DNA of 45,341 nucleotides from positions 1-45,341 of the forward strand of contig CAMBHL010000010.1 of the NCBI GenBank assembly GCA_945867155.1, read 5' to 3'. The translations under genes and the position numbers were made by a program. Below are positions 36,369 to 45,290 of the stretch, in pieces. Under the pieces are notes generated by a model. That model made no database searches, was not told where the DNA came from, and saw only the letters and a list, made by a program, of their open reading frames with translations. The DNA is from an uncultured Eubacteriaceae bacterium (lineage in GTDB: Bacteria; Bacillota; Clostridia; Eubacteriales; Eubacteriaceae). The first letter of the stretch is position 1. The number at the start of each line of letters is the position of its first letter.

Positions 36369-37292
36369 TTAAACCATTCTTACAGGGAAAATTCCATTTT
36401 CTGATTGTCTGAATTGTCCAATGCCAATAAAATGGTTCTGACTATTATAAATCTTAAGCAACTCGCCATCTTGATATGAGTCAAATGGCATTGCAGCATT
36501 CCATTGTAACAAAGCGCTTCCATTTTGAATAAAATGATCACCTTGTGAATTGCTTTTTACAAAATGGTATGACATCAAAAATTTTTCAACCGGCAACAAC
36601 AATTCTACGCGTTGATTAATGTTTAAATTTCTTAATGCATCAATATCGTAAGACTGATCCATACCAATATCGCCAATGGCAATGCGTTTTAGATTGCCCA
36701 TACAAGCATAAGTTTTGAGTGAAATACCTATATCGTGACATAAACTTCTAATATAAGTACCAGAAGAGCATTTCACCTGAATAGTTGCTGAAAATGGAAT
36801 ATTTTCTCGCAATAATTCTATATTAAAAATTTTAATGGGACGTTTGGGAATATCGATTTTTCTCCCCATCCTAGCGTATTCATAATAGTGTTTGCCCTCT
36901 TTTTTTAATGCGGAATAAATCGGAGGTCTCTGCATCGTTTCTCCGAGAAAAGAGGATAAACATGATTTAAATGATGAGAGCGTAAACTCAGGTTTTTGCT
37001 CATGGACAATCTTTCCGCTCTTATCATAAGTGTCTGTTTCCCTGCCAAATAGTATTTCTGCGACATAAGTCTTATTGGTATTTGAAAAAAAGCGAATAAA
37101 TTTTGTTGCCCGTCCTAATGCAATAATCATTATTCCTTCCGCATCTGGGTCCAAGGTACCCGTATGCCCGACTTTTTTTAAATCGTACAACTTTCTAACA
37201 ATATTAACTAAATCGTGAGAAGTCATTCCAGCTGGTTTATTTACAACCAAAACCCCATCCTTATTGCTGCCGATTTCTTTTATCCTTTGCAA
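36369..37292 (-). CDS. truB: tRNA pseudouridine55 synthase
   Basis: Makes pseudouridine at position 55 of the tRNA T-loop. It shows VVNKPAGMTSHDLV, the catalytic Asp in VGHTGTLDPDAEG (about residue 48 with this start), and the RNA-binding KCSSGTYIRSLCHDIG. A C-terminal PUA-like extension is present (about 240-307). The frame begins at TTG codons only; I choose TTG at 37292, which has GGAG about 9 bases upstream, over TTG at 37310. It overlaps the end of nrnA by about 32 bases. Confidence 0.93.
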   Translation of the reverse strand: MQRIKEIGSNKDGVLVVNKPAGMTSHDLVNIVRKLYDLKKVGHTGTLDPDAEGIMIIALGRATKFIRFFSNTNKTYVAEILFGRETDTYDKSGKIVHEQKPEFTLSSFKSCLSSFLGETMQRPPIYSALKKEGKHYYEYARMGRKIDIPKRPIKIFNIELLRENIPFSATIQVKCSSGTYIRSLCHDIGISLKTYACMGNLKRIAIGDIGMDQSYDIDALRNLNINQRVELLLPVEKFLMSYHFVKSNSQGDHFIQNGSALLQWNAAMPFDSYQDGELLKIYNSQNHFIGIGQFRQSENGIFPVRMV

Positions 37293-38238
37293 TATTATAA
37301 TCTCCAACAATTTTATTTAGTAAAATTTCAATTTTCGATCGATAAGTAAATCCTGCTGCTTTATCATGACCTCCACCACCATAAAATTTGGCAATTTTTG
37401 AAACATCCAAAGCACATTCTGAATTGGCACGGAGAGAAACACGATAAATCTTTTTTTCTACTTCTTTTAATGTTATCGCAACATCTACTCCTTTTATGTT
37501 AACACCGATATTGGCAATATCGTCAGATATGTTGATATCACCGCCATACTGTTGAATAGTAGAATAATCCAAAAGTGTCCAGCTAATCGTATTGTGATTA
37601 ATTAATTTAATATTTTGAACGGCGATACCATACAACTTGAATTGCTCAATACTTTTTTCGTGATGCAATTTTCTTGACAGTTCAGCATACGAAAAAGGAT
37701 ATTTATAAAGCTGCGCAGCTATTTCATGCGTTTCGGATGTCACATTCGAAAATTGAAATGATCCCGTATCAGTTGAGATACCAGTGTATAATGCATCAGC
37801 CATTTCTTCATCTAATGGGATGTTTAATTGGTCCAAGAGCCGATAAATCAATTCTGCATTTGCTGAAACATTTTCAATATGATTATAATTTCCATAGCCC
37901 TCATTCGTAATATGATGATCAATGTTAATTAATTCTTTAAATTTAGGCATTTGTTTTGGTCGATATGTATGTGACCATGTCGAACAGTCAACAGCAATTA
38001 CAGCATCGTATTCCTCATACGTTATCTTGTTAAAAGTCTGTATTTCATCGAATAAATTTAAATTTTGCTCAATTGGCATTTGAATAAAATAATTAATTTT
38101 CTTGCCAATTTTCTTTAAACCCTTTCCTAAGGCAACCGAAGAACCAATGGCATCACCATCAGGCTTTTGATGTGTAATGATCAAAAAGCCTTGATGATTT
38201 TTAATGTAATCTATTATTTTTTCATTGATTGTTTTCAT
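37261..38238 (-). CDS. nrnA: DHH-family oligoribonuclease / pAp phosphatase NrnA
   Basis: A 325-residue DHH-DHHA1 phosphoesterase that degrades very short RNAs and dephosphorylates 3'-phosphoadenosine 5'-phosphate. Metal ligands: His23, Asp27 and Asp29 (THQKPDGDAIG), VDCS near 83-86, and the Asp107-His108-His109 signature (NIDHHITN). The DHHA1 domain ends with GGGGHDKAAGF near 290-300, the substrate-binding loop. Its ATG lies inside the rbfA 3' end (17-base overlap). rbfA-nrnA-truB-ribF is the Bacillus order. Confidence 0.95.
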   Translation of the reverse strand: MKTINEKIIDYIKNHQGFLIITHQKPDGDAIGSSVALGKGLKKIGKKINYFIQMPIEQNLNLFDEIQTFNKITYEEYDAVIAVDCSTWSHTYRPKQMPKFKELINIDHHITNEGYGNYNHIENVSANAELIYRLLDQLNIPLDEEMADALYTGISTDTGSFQFSNVTSETHEIAAQLYKYPFSYAELSRKLHHEKSIEQFKLYGIAVQNIKLINHNTISWTLLDYSTIQQYGGDINISDDIANIGVNIKGVDVAITLKEVEKKIYRVSLRANSECALDVSKIAKFYGGGGHDKAAGFTYRSKIEILLNKIVGDYNIAKDKRNRQQ

Positions 38239-38581
38239 GTTTTAAATCTGATAATATTTTATCTATATGCATCCCATATTCCACAGATTCGTCTATTTTG
38301 AAAATAAGTTCTGGTGTAGTGTGTGTCTTTAATACATGTCCCAAAGAACTTCTTAAAAAACCTTTCGCATTATTGAGGGCATTAATGATATCTTCTTTTT
38401 CTTGCTGAGTCCCAATAACAGAGATGTAGACTTTTGCAACTTTCAAATCCTGCGTTGCTTTAACATCAGTAATACCAAATGTTGAATTATGCAACCTTTT
38501 GTCTTTTGCTTTCTGATTAATAATCAAACTCAATTCTCGTTGAATTTGCGCATTGATTCTTTCCAATCTGTGAGAAGCCAT
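38222..38581 (-). CDS. rbfA: 30S ribosome-binding factor A
   Basis: A 119-residue KH-like assembly factor for 16S rRNA 5' end maturation and 30S subunit completion. Typical segments are HRLERINAQIQRELSLII at the start, TDVKATQDLKVAKVYISV in the middle and LRSSLGHVLKTHTTPELIFKIDES in the second half. ATG follows AAAGAGGTG. It starts 38 bases after infB, the usual neighbour. Confidence 0.96.
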   Translation of the reverse strand: MASHRLERINAQIQRELSLIINQKAKDKRLHNSTFGITDVKATQDLKVAKVYISVIGTQQEKEDIINALNNAKGFLRSSLGHVLKTHTTPELIFKIDESVEYGMHIDKILSDLKHENNQ

Positions 38582-38619
38582 AAACCTACACCTCTTTCTT
38601 TAATGTTAAATTATTATCG

Positions 38620-40938
38620 TTAAAGCTCACGTTTAACAGCTTCATTGATAAAAGTTTCGATGATGTCGCCTTCTTTTATATCATTATATTTTTCTATTCC
38701 AATTCCACATTCATAACCTTGCTGAACTGATTTAACATCATCTTTAAATCTACGTAAAGAACCGATTTTTCCTTCATAGACCACAATACCGTCGCGCACA
38801 ATACGAACTTCATCTGTTCTTGAAACTTTTCCCTCTGTAACGTACGCTCCAGCCACAATGATACCACCAGGAATTCTAAAAGTATTTCTTACTTCTGCCT
38901 CACCAGTGACTTTTTCAACATAATCCGGCGTTAGCATTCCTTCCATAGCTTGCTTAACATCATCAATAGCATCATAAATAACGCGATAAAGGCGAATATC
39001 AACTTTTTCATGTTCAGCTGCTTCTAATGCATTTTTATCAGGTCGAACGTTAAAACCAATAATAATTGCATTGGATGTAGATGCTAATAAGACGTCTGAT
39101 TCATTGACTGCCCCAACGGCACCATGAATTACATTTACTCGAACTTCATCATTGCTTAATTTCACCAAAGACTGGGACAGCGCTTCAACAGATCCTTGAA
39201 CGTCTGCCTTTACAATGAGGTTAATATCTTTCATGTTGCCTTCTTTTATTCTAGAAAAGAGGTCATCAAGTGAAACGTTATTATTGGTCTGTTTTTCGTT
39301 CTTTTCCTGTTCCTGACGGCGTTCAGCCAGTTGTCTTGCTTCCTTATCTGAAGGCATTACAATAAAATCATCCCCAGCTTCAGGAGTACCTGACAGACCT
39401 GAAATTTCAACTGGTTTAGAAGGACCGGCTTTCTTTATCCGATGTCCTTTATCATCAACCATCGTTCTAACGCGCCCATATGTGGTTCCAGATACAATCG
39501 CGTCACCAATATGAAGTGTTCCTTGTTGCACCAACATTGAGGCAGTGGAGCCTTTTCCCTTTTTCAGTTGTGCTTCAATAACGCATCCGCGACCTGGTCG
39601 ATTAGGATCTGCCTTAAGTTCTTCCATTTCTGCAACAAGCAAAATATCTTCTAGCAACTCATCAATATTCTGGCCTTTTTTAGCAGATACAGGTACGGAA
39701 ATAACATCACCGCCCCATTCTTCAACAACAACGCCTTGATCAACAAGTTCCTGTTTCACTCTTTCAGGATTCGCTCCTTCTTTATCTATCTTATTAATAG
39801 CAACAATAATCGGAACTTTTGCAACTCTTGCGTGATCAATAGCTTCAATAGTTTGAGGCATAACGCCATCATCAGCAGCGACTACAAGGACAGCAATATC
39901 CGTCATCTGAGCGCCTCGAGACCTCATCGCTGTAAATGCAGCATGTCCAGGTGTATCAATAAAAGTAATAGACTTACCTTTGATTTTTACAGTATATGCG
40001 CCTATATGTTGAGTGATTCCGCCAGCTTCGCTTGCAGTTACATGAGATTTTCTAATTCTGTCCAGTAATGATGTCTTGCCATGATCAACATGACCCATGA
40101 CAGTTACAACTGGTGGTCTTGGTACTTCGTGCCCTGTCTGCTTTTCATCATACTCTTCAATAACTTTTTCAAAAACATCTTCGTCTTTAATGACTTTAAC
40201 TTCATAACCAAGCTCGTCACAAACTAATTGCGCGGTATCCGAATCAATACTTTGGTTAATTGTCGCCATTGTGCCTGCCATCATTAAAGTTTTAATTATT
40301 TCTGCAGCATTGACATCAATTATTTCAGCTAATTCCCCAACAGTTAAGCTTTCAGGAATTTCGTACACTTTATTTTTAGCTTTTTCGGATTTTTTTTCGT
40401 CCTTTTTCTTTTTATAAACCGAATGTGATACTTTCCCTTTTTTGCTATGATCTTTGACCTTTAGAGTTTCTTCATGGCTAGAATGTTTAAACTTTTTCTT
40501 TTTATTCTTCTTTTCTTGAGATTTGCTCTTTTTGTCAGTTCGATGAGTATCTTCCGCCTTGGTTGTCTTTTTTTTCTCTATTTGATCAACTTTTTTCTTC
40601 TTTGGTGTATGCTGTTTTTGAGTAGAGCTGCCGGTCTTATTTTCCTTCTTATTGTTTGATGCATTAGCATTATTATGATCAGATTTTTTTTTCGTTGATT
40701 TGGCTGTTTTTTGTCCTTTTTCTGTTTCAGCCTTTTTCTTTCTTTTTGGCGGGAGCTGTTCTTCTTCTCTTCGATCTTTATCCGGATCAAAAGTCGCCTT
40801 AAATTCTTGAACCTGTTGATCGGTCAATGCGCTCATATGATTTTTTACTGGAATGCCATATCTATTTAAAATCTGAACAAATTCCCTACTTGGAATTTCG
40901 TATTGACTTGCTAATTGATAAACGCGCAATTTTGCCAT
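38620..40938 (-). CDS. infB: Translation initiation factor IF-2
   Basis: A GTPase that brings fMet-tRNA to the 30S subunit; 772 residues. Residues 1-50 are an IF2-N domain ([21 protein letters not shown]). About 55-190 is a very Lys-rich, low-complexity linker. A second IF2-N domain sits near 195-250. The G domain starts at 276 with GHVDHGKT (282-289), then DTPGHAAF and NKIDK; domains II-IV follow to a conserved end ([19 protein letters not shown]). ATG follows GGAGG. It lies 22 bases after ylxR; the ylxQ gene that often separates them is absent. Confidence 0.97.
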   Translation of the reverse strand: MAKLRVYQLASQYEIPSREFVQILNRYGIPVKNHMSALTDQQVQEFKATFDPDKDRREEEQLPPKRKKKAETEKGQKTAKSTKKKSDHNNANASNNKKENKTGSSTQKQHTPKKKKVDQIEKKKTTKAEDTHRTDKKSKSQEKKNKKKKFKHSSHEETLKVKDHSKKGKVSHSVYKKKKDEKKSEKAKNKVYEIPESLTVGELAEIIDVNAAEIIKTLMMAGTMATINQSIDSDTAQLVCDELGYEVKVIKDEDVFEKVIEEYDEKQTGHEVPRPPVVTVMGHVDHGKTSLLDRIRKSHVTASEAGGITQHIGAYTVKIKGKSITFIDTPGHAAFTAMRSRGAQMTDIAVLVVAADDGVMPQTIEAIDHARVAKVPIIVAINKIDKEGANPERVKQELVDQGVVVEEWGGDVISVPVSAKKGQNIDELLEDILLVAEMEELKADPNRPGRGCVIEAQLKKGKGSTASMLVQQGTLHIGDAIVSGTTYGRVRTMVDDKGHRIKKAGPSKPVEISGLSGTPEAGDDFIVMPSDKEARQLAERRQEQEKNEKQTNNNVSLDDLFSRIKEGNMKDINLIVKADVQGSVEALSQSLVKLSNDEVRVNVIHGAVGAVNESDVLLASTSNAIIIGFNVRPDKNALEAAEHEKVDIRLYRVIYDAIDDVKQAMEGMLTPDYVEKVTGEAEVRNTFRIPGGIIVAGAYVTEGKVSRTDEVRIVRDGIVVYEGKIGSLRRFKDDVKSVQQGYECGIGIEKYNDIKEGDIIETFINEAVKREL

Positions 40939-40960
40939 GCAAACTCCTCCTTTGTTATTT

Positions 40961-41230
40961 TTACATCATTTTTGTTTCCTCGTATAATACCTTTTTTAAT
41001 TTTTCTGCCATTTCCAATGACACTTTTTGCTTAAATGCTTTTGATAATATCGCAGCATCTAATCTATCTATACATTGAAAATCAGAACAGACATAAGCGC
41101 CTCTTCCATTTTGTTTTCCTGTACGATCAAGTATCACTTCACCGGAAGGAATCATAACAACACGGTACAGCTGCTTTTTCGCTTTTTTTTCTTTACATAC
41201 TATACAAGTTCTTTGTGGTATTTTTTTCAT
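40961..41230 (-). CDS. ylxR: YlxR family protein (RnpM-type RNA-binding)
   Basis: An 89-residue basic protein of the YlxR/DUF448 family, recently linked to RNase P RNA binding. It shows [19 protein letters not shown] with a CxxC pair, [12 protein letters not shown] with a second Cys pair, and a helical C-terminus ([14 protein letters not shown]). It lies between nusA (5 bases before it) and infB, the standard place. The ribosome binding site is weak, so translation may be coupled to nusA. Confidence 0.93.
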   Translation of the reverse strand: MKKIPQRTCIVCKEKKAKKQLYRVVMIPSGEVILDRTGKQNGRGAYVCSDFQCIDRLDAAILSKAFKQKVSLEMAEKLKKVLYEETKMM

Positions 41231-41235
41231 TGATT

Positions 41236-42456
41236 CTATTCATTATTATCGTTCAATTCAGATAAAAACAAATCGTCATCCATATCAAGTTTCCCAGAAC
41301 CCGCACTGTCGTCTAACAGTGCATCCATTTCTTTTTTGATTTCATCAACCAGTTTTTCGACATGTTCATCTTTTTTACTAAATTCTTCGCGGAAATTGGG
41401 ATGTTCCGATAATATTTTTTTGAATTCTGAAGTACTTTTAATATCTATTTTCCATCCTGTTAAATGAACAGCTAAGCGGACATTTTGTCCTTCTTTTCCA
41501 ATTGCAAGTGAAAACTGCAAGTCATCAACAATTGCATACGCCTGCTTGTTTTCTGTATTGATCAAAACCTCTTTTACACTAGCAGGGCTTAATGCATTCG
41601 TAATATACTCATAAGGATCTTCGCTGTACTTAATAACATCTATTTTTTCGTTTCCAAGTTCATCTATGATATTTTGTATACGGCTTCCTTTATGACCAAC
41701 ACAAGCACCTACTGGATCAATATCAGGATCGTTAGATTTGACGGCAATTTTTGATCTTGTCCCAGCCTCGCGAGCAACGCTTTCAACTTCAACAATCCCA
41801 TCATATATTTCAGGAACTTCGTCTTCTAATAATCTTTTCAAAAATCCAGGATGTCTTCTAGACAATATAATTTCAGGTCCTTTGCTCTGATTGCGTACGG
41901 ATAAAATGTAAACTTTAATTCGCTCTCCAGGTTTATAATTTTCTCCGTAAATCTGTTCGTTTAGAGGAAGGAAACCAATGCTGTCCCCCAGATCAACATA
42001 TACCATTTTTCGTTCCACATGATCTATGCTTCCTGTGATAATTTCGCCTTCATGCTCTACAAATTCGTTATAAATCCTCTTTCTTTCTTGTTCTTTAATC
42101 TTTTGATAAATCATTTGTTTCGCATTTTGCGCTGCAATCCGGCCAAAATCTTTTGGTTCAATTTCTTGCTCAATAACGTCACCAATATGACAGCTTTCGC
42201 TAATTTCCAGGGCATCTTGCAATTTCTTTTCACTGCCGGAAAGTTCCAACACATCATCACTGACAACTAACCATCTGGAAAATAATTTGATTTCTCCAGT
42301 TTCTCGATCAAAAACTACCTCAAAGTCTTGATCATTTCCATAATTCTTTTTATATGCCTGTTCTATCGAACTCTCAATATCTTGTATTAATTCTTCTTTA
42401 TTAATACCCTTTTCTTTTTCTAAAATATCTAAAGCAGCCATAAATTCTGCATTCAT
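41236..42456 (-). CDS. nusA: Transcription termination/antitermination factor NusA
   Basis: Binds RNA polymerase and nascent RNA to stimulate pausing and intrinsic termination. With the ATG at 42456 it has 406 residues: N-terminal polymerase-binding domain (about 1-130), S1 domain (ITGSIDHVERKMVYVDLGDSIGFLP, about 135-200), and two KH domains (DPVGACVGHKGSRIQNIIDEL; IGKEGQNVRLAVHLTGWKIDI). The C-terminal part is a short acidic tail, as in Firmicutes. GAGGG lies 6 bases before this ATG; a TTG two codons upstream (42462) is less likely. A terminator-like hairpin in front of rimP may be its autoregulatory target. Confidence 0.96.
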   Translation of the reverse strand: MNAEFMAALDILEKEKGINKEELIQDIESSIEQAYKKNYGNDQDFEVVFDRETGEIKLFSRWLVVSDDVLELSGSEKKLQDALEISESCHIGDVIEQEIEPKDFGRIAAQNAKQMIYQKIKEQERKRIYNEFVEHEGEIITGSIDHVERKMVYVDLGDSIGFLPLNEQIYGENYKPGERIKVYILSVRNQSKGPEIILSRRHPGFLKRLLEDEVPEIYDGIVEVESVAREAGTRSKIAVKSNDPDIDPVGACVGHKGSRIQNIIDELGNEKIDVIKYSEDPYEYITNALSPASVKEVLINTENKQAYAIVDDLQFSLAIGKEGQNVRLAVHLTGWKIDIKSTSEFKKILSEHPNFREEFSKKDEHVEKLVDEIKKEMDALLDDSAGSGKLDMDDDLFLSELNDNNE

Positions 42457-42474
42457 TTTCAACCCTCACAATTA

Positions 42475-42930
42475 TTAATCAAAATCAAAATGAATATTTG
42501 CTTTTGCAATGTCAGTAAAATCAAAGTGTAATGTAGTGTGGTTGAATCGTACAACAATTCCCTCGTCATCCACTTCTTCTAATACAGCGCATATTTTCTT
42601 CATTTTATTGATCGGCCTAAACAAACTAATATCAATTTTTTCACCAATTGCCGCTTGATAATGTTCAATTCGAGATAATTGTCTTTCTATTCCCGGAGAA
42701 GAAACTTCTAATGTATATGCACCTTCTATTGGATCAGCACTATCTAAAAATCGACTTATTTCCCGACTGACTTTTTCACAATCTTCAATTTTTATACCGT
42801 CTGGATGGTCAATATAAATAATTAAAGAACGTTTCTTACCATTTTTCTTTAATTCAACATTGTAACATTCATAACCCATTTGATTAACAATAGGATTAAA
42901 TAGATTGTATAATTTTTCTTGTTTTGACAT
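42475..42930 (-). CDS. rimP: Ribosome maturation factor RimP
   Basis: A 151-residue assembly factor for the 30S subunit. Family features are CYNVELKKNGKKRSLIIYIDHPDGIKIEDCEKVSREISRFLD and the signature YTLEVSSPGIERQL near 88-101, followed by a small SH3-like C-terminal domain. It is the first gene of the nusA operon and starts 24 bases after a terminator-like hairpin. The ribosome binding site (GTGAAG) is weak. Confidence 0.94.
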   Translation of the reverse strand: MSKQEKLYNLFNPIVNQMGYECYNVELKKNGKKRSLIIYIDHPDGIKIEDCEKVSREISRFLDSADPIEGAYTLEVSSPGIERQLSRIEHYQAAIGEKIDISLFRPINKMKKICAVLEEVDDEGIVVRFNHTTLHFDFTDIAKANIHFDFD

Positions 42931-42953
42931 AAATTTACTTCACAAAAAACATA

Positions 42954-42974
42954 AGAGTGGGGAAAACCCACTCT
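42954..42974 (-). terminator. Terminator-like hairpin between frr and rimP
   Basis: AGAGTGGG and CCCACTCT arms form an 8-bp GC-rich stem (with GAAAA between them on the plus strand). On the minus strand it is followed by TATGTTTTTTG, an interrupted U-run. It ends 23 bases before the rimP ATG, leaving little room for a promoter, so rimP-nusA must be read through it. A TATAAT on the minus strand (42984-42989) could start a short leader that contains the hairpin. Confidence 0.8.
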
Positions 42975-42994
42975 CAAACCACCATTATATTTTA

Positions 42995-43552
42995 TTAAAC
43001 TGCTAAAATTTCCTTTTCTTTTTCTTTCAATATTTGATCTATTTCCTTGATTTTCTTATCTGTCAAATCTTGAATATCATTTTGAATGTCATGCAATTCA
43101 TCTTCGCTGATTTCATTTTCTTTTTGCTGTCCCTTTAATTTTTGATCGGCTTTTCGTCTAACGTTGCGTATGGATACTTTGCATTCTTCACCATACTTTT
43201 TCGTCAACTTAACAAGCTCTTTTCTTCTTTCTTCTGTCAATTGCGGAACTATTAAACGAATGATTTTTCCATCATTTGACGGATTAAAGCCAAGATCGGC
43301 TTTTAAGATGGATTTCTCAATATCCTTTAAACTATTAATATCATAAGGCTGAATTGTAATTGAACGTGGTTCTGGAACAGCTATAGTCGAAATCTGATTG
43401 ATTGGTGTTTTTGTTCCATAATAATCCACAGTTACCTTATCTAAAATATGGGCGTTAGCACGTCCTGCACGCAATGTTAGTAAGCTGCTGTTTAAGCTTT
43501 CAATAGCGCCATTCATTTTTTGTTCAGCTGTTTGTACTACTGTATTACTCAT
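42995..43552 (-). CDS. frr: Ribosome recycling factor
   Basis: Splits post-termination ribosomes together with EF-G. With the ATG at 43552 the protein has 185 residues, the canonical length. Typical segments are [29 protein letters not shown], then [31 protein letters not shown] and the helical end. GGAG lies 6 bases before this ATG, which overlaps the pyrH stop as ATGAGTAA; an upstream in-frame ATG at 43564 has no such site. pyrH-frr is conserved in nearly all bacteria. Confidence 0.97.
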   Translation of the reverse strand: MSNTVVQTAEQKMNGAIESLNSSLLTLRAGRANAHILDKVTVDYYGTKTPINQISTIAVPEPRSITIQPYDINSLKDIEKSILKADLGFNPSNDGKIIRLIVPQLTEERRKELVKLTKKYGEECKVSIRNVRRKADQKLKGQQKENEISEDELHDIQNDIQDLTDKKIKEIDQILKEKEKEILAV

Positions 43553-44264
43553 CGTCGTCTCCATTAATCAAAGTTCCTATTTTTTCACCCGTTATCGCTC
43601 TCAGAATATTTTGAGGATCTTTTAAACCAAAAACTAAAATCGGAATGCAATTGTCCATACATAAAGTAATAGCCGTGGAATCCATTACTTTAAGCCCTTT
43701 GTTGATGACATCCAAATATGTCAAATTTGAATAACGTTTCGCATTAGGATTCACATTTGGATCCGAATCGTAAACAGCATCAACATTTTTAGCAAGTAAA
43801 ATGATATCTGCATCAATTTCAGCTGCACGCAACGCGGCTGTTGTATCCGTTGTAAAAAATGGATTCCCCGTCCCTGCTGCAAAGATAACAATTCGTTTTT
43901 TTTCAAGATGGCGCATTGCTTTACGTTTGATATAAGGTTCTGCAATTTCTCTCATTTCAATTGCAGTTTGGACTCTCACAGGTACATCCATGCTTTCTAA
44001 TGAATCTTGGAGAGCAAGCGCGTTTAAAACAGTGGCTAACATTCCCATGTAATCCGCTGTGGATTTATCCATCTCATTGCTCTGTCTCCCGCGCCAAAAA
44101 TTTCCACCGCCAACAACAACAGCAATTTCTATACCTAAATCGTATGCCGATTTAATAGCCGTGCATATTTTTTTCACAGTTGATGAATTAATTCCAAAGC
44201 CATCATCTCCTGCCAGAGCTTCGCCGCTAAGTTTAATCATAACACGATGATATTTTGCTTTCAC
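43545..44264 (-). CDS. pyrH: UMP kinase
   Basis: Phosphorylates UMP to UDP; an amino-acid-kinase-fold hexamer, usually regulated by GTP and UTP. Signatures are [13 protein letters not shown] at the start, [25 protein letters not shown], and [20 protein letters not shown] start it at GTG 44264, with AAGGAGG 6 bases upstream, giving 239 residues; a TTG at 44279 would include the ribosome binding site in the coding part and is unlikely. An intrinsic-terminator hairpin lies between its promoter and its start codon. Confidence 0.96.
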   Translation of the reverse strand: MKAKYHRVMIKLSGEALAGDDGFGINSSTVKKICTAIKSAYDLGIEIAVVVGGGNFWRGRQSNEMDKSTADYMGMLATVLNALALQDSLESMDVPVRVQTAIEMREIAEPYIKRKAMRHLEKKRIVIFAAGTGNPFFTTDTTAALRAAEIDADIILLAKNVDAVYDSDPNVNPNAKRYSNLTYLDVINKGLKVMDSTAITLCMDNCIPILVFGLKDPQNILRAITGEKIGTLINGDDDE

Positions 44265-44284
44265 CGGAACCTCCTTCAATATCT

Positions 44285-44314
44285 TAAAAAAAGAACACCC
44301 GCAGTGCTCTTTTT
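44285..44314 (-). terminator. Terminator/attenuator hairpin in the pyrH leader
   Basis: On the minus strand AAAAAGAGCAC (44304-44314) pairs with GTGTTCTTTTT (44288-44298), 11 bp with one G-U, loop TGCGG, followed by further T residues. It has the form of an intrinsic terminator, yet no gene ends here: the neighbour to the right is divergent, and the promoter at 44349-44376 reads straight into it. It is therefore best seen as a leader attenuator. Confidence 0.75.
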
Positions 44315-44348
44315 ATACCACATTTCTTAATATCCGTTTATATCTTAT

Positions 44349-44376
44349 ATTATACACTATCTTATATAAATGTAAA
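44349..44376 (-). promoter_or_regulatory. SigA-type promoter of pyrH-frr
   Basis: On the minus strand TTTACA (44371-44376) and a perfect TATAAT (44349-44354) are spaced by 16 bases. Transcription would begin near 44342, giving a leader of about 78 bases before the pyrH GTG, with the hairpin at 44288-44314 inside it. Confidence 0.75.
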
Positions 44377-44426
44377 GACTTGAAAATATGCAAAATATTT
44401 TTACGTAGACACAATAGTTTTATTCA

Positions 44427-44455
44427 TTGACAGTTTATACGATAATCGTTACTAT
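44427..44455 (+). promoter_or_regulatory. Promoter of the parvulin gene with an internal dyad
   Basis: TTGACA (44427-44432) is followed after 17 bases by TACTAT (44450-44455), with TATAAA overlapping downstream. The spacer holds a dyad, ACGAT-A-ATCGT (44439-44449), at a place where a bound protein would block RNA polymerase. The start codon is 31 bases downstream. Confidence 0.6.
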
Positions 44456-44485
44456 AAAATTTATATTAATTAGAGGAGGGATCTT

Positions 44486-45253
44486 ATGCCTTTAGAAGAC
44501 AAAGTTCTTGCCGTTGTTGAAGGTAAGGAAATAACACAAAAACAATTAGACCTTTTGATTGATCAAGCGCCCGCTGATCAACAAGCACAGTTTAGAACAC
44601 GAGAAGGGCAACGTCAATTACTAAATGAAATGATTGCTCAAGAATTATTTTACCTTAAAGGGAAAGACGAAAATATTGAAGATACAGAACAGTATCAAAA
44701 AGAATTCGCTGAAATGAAAGAAAAATTTTTGAAATCCTATATGATTTCTCATTTCATGAGCAATATTGAAGTCACAGAAGAAGAATTAAAAGCCTATTAT
44801 CAAGAACATAGTAATCAGTTTATTGCACCTGATTCTATTCGAGCGTCACATATTCTACTGCCTTCGAAGCAACAAGCTATTGATATTATCAATGAAATAA
44901 ACAGCGGTGATAAAAGTTTTGAACAAGCTGCCAAAGATTATTCTTTAGATCAATCTAATAAAGCCAAAGGTGGCGATTTAGGGTACTTCCATAAAGGTCA
45001 AATGGTTGCAGAATTTGAAGTTGCTGCTTTTGCCTTGGAACCTGGTGAAATGACAAAGGAACCTATTAAATCTCAATTCGGCTATCACATTATCAAAGTT
45101 ACAGATAAAAAAATAAAAGAAAAAATTCCTTTTGAAGCAGCTCATGACAGTTTACATCGTTTCCTTTTAGGACAAAAACAAAATCGTGCCTATGTAAATG
45201 AAGCTGAAGATTTAAAAGAAAAATATTCTGTAGAAATCAAATTAGGAATATAA
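44486..45253 (+). CDS. Cytoplasmic parvulin-type peptidyl-prolyl isomerase
   Basis: A 255-residue PPIase of the SurA/PrsA type. Residues 1-100 form a SurA-N-like helical chaperone part (EITQKQLDLLIDQ, LLNEMIAQELFYLKGK); residues about 115-210 are the parvulin rotamase domain (IRASHILLPSKQQA, AKDYSLDQSNKAKGGDLGYFHKGQMV, FGYHIIKVTDKK). There is no signal peptide or lipobox, unlike PrsA, so it should act in the cytosol as a folding helper. ATG follows AGAGGAGGG. It is divergent from pyrH and a single-gene unit; a hairpin and the end repeat follow. Confidence 0.92.
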   Translation: MPLEDKVLAVVEGKEITQKQLDLLIDQAPADQQAQFRTREGQRQLLNEMIAQELFYLKGKDENIEDTEQYQKEFAEMKEKFLKSYMISHFMSNIEVTEEELKAYYQEHSNQFIAPDSIRASHILLPSKQQAIDIINEINSGDKSFEQAAKDYSLDQSNKAKGGDLGYFHKGQMVAEFEVAAFALEPGEMTKEPIKSQFGYHIIKVTDKKIKEKIPFEAAHDSLHRFLLGQKQNRAYVNEAEDLKEKYSVEIKLGI

Positions 45254-45263
45254 GAAAATAAAA

Positions 45264-45290
45264 AGAGAACATTTTATAAAAATGTTCTCT
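45264..45290. terminator. Hairpin after the parvulin gene, T-run on the minus side
   Basis: AGAGAACATTTT (45264-45275) pairs perfectly with AAAATGTTCTCT (45279-45290) around ATA. On the plus strand no U-run follows, while the minus strand continues TTTTATTTTCTTA, so it should stop transcription coming from the right. Plus-strand transcripts would instead end at the hairpin inside the next repeat. Confidence 0.75.

Noticed and set aside
40460..40790. Repetitive Lys-rich coding DNA in infB as a possible repeat array
   Set aside because: It is the normal low-complexity linker of IF-2 and shows no periodic DNA repeat unit.
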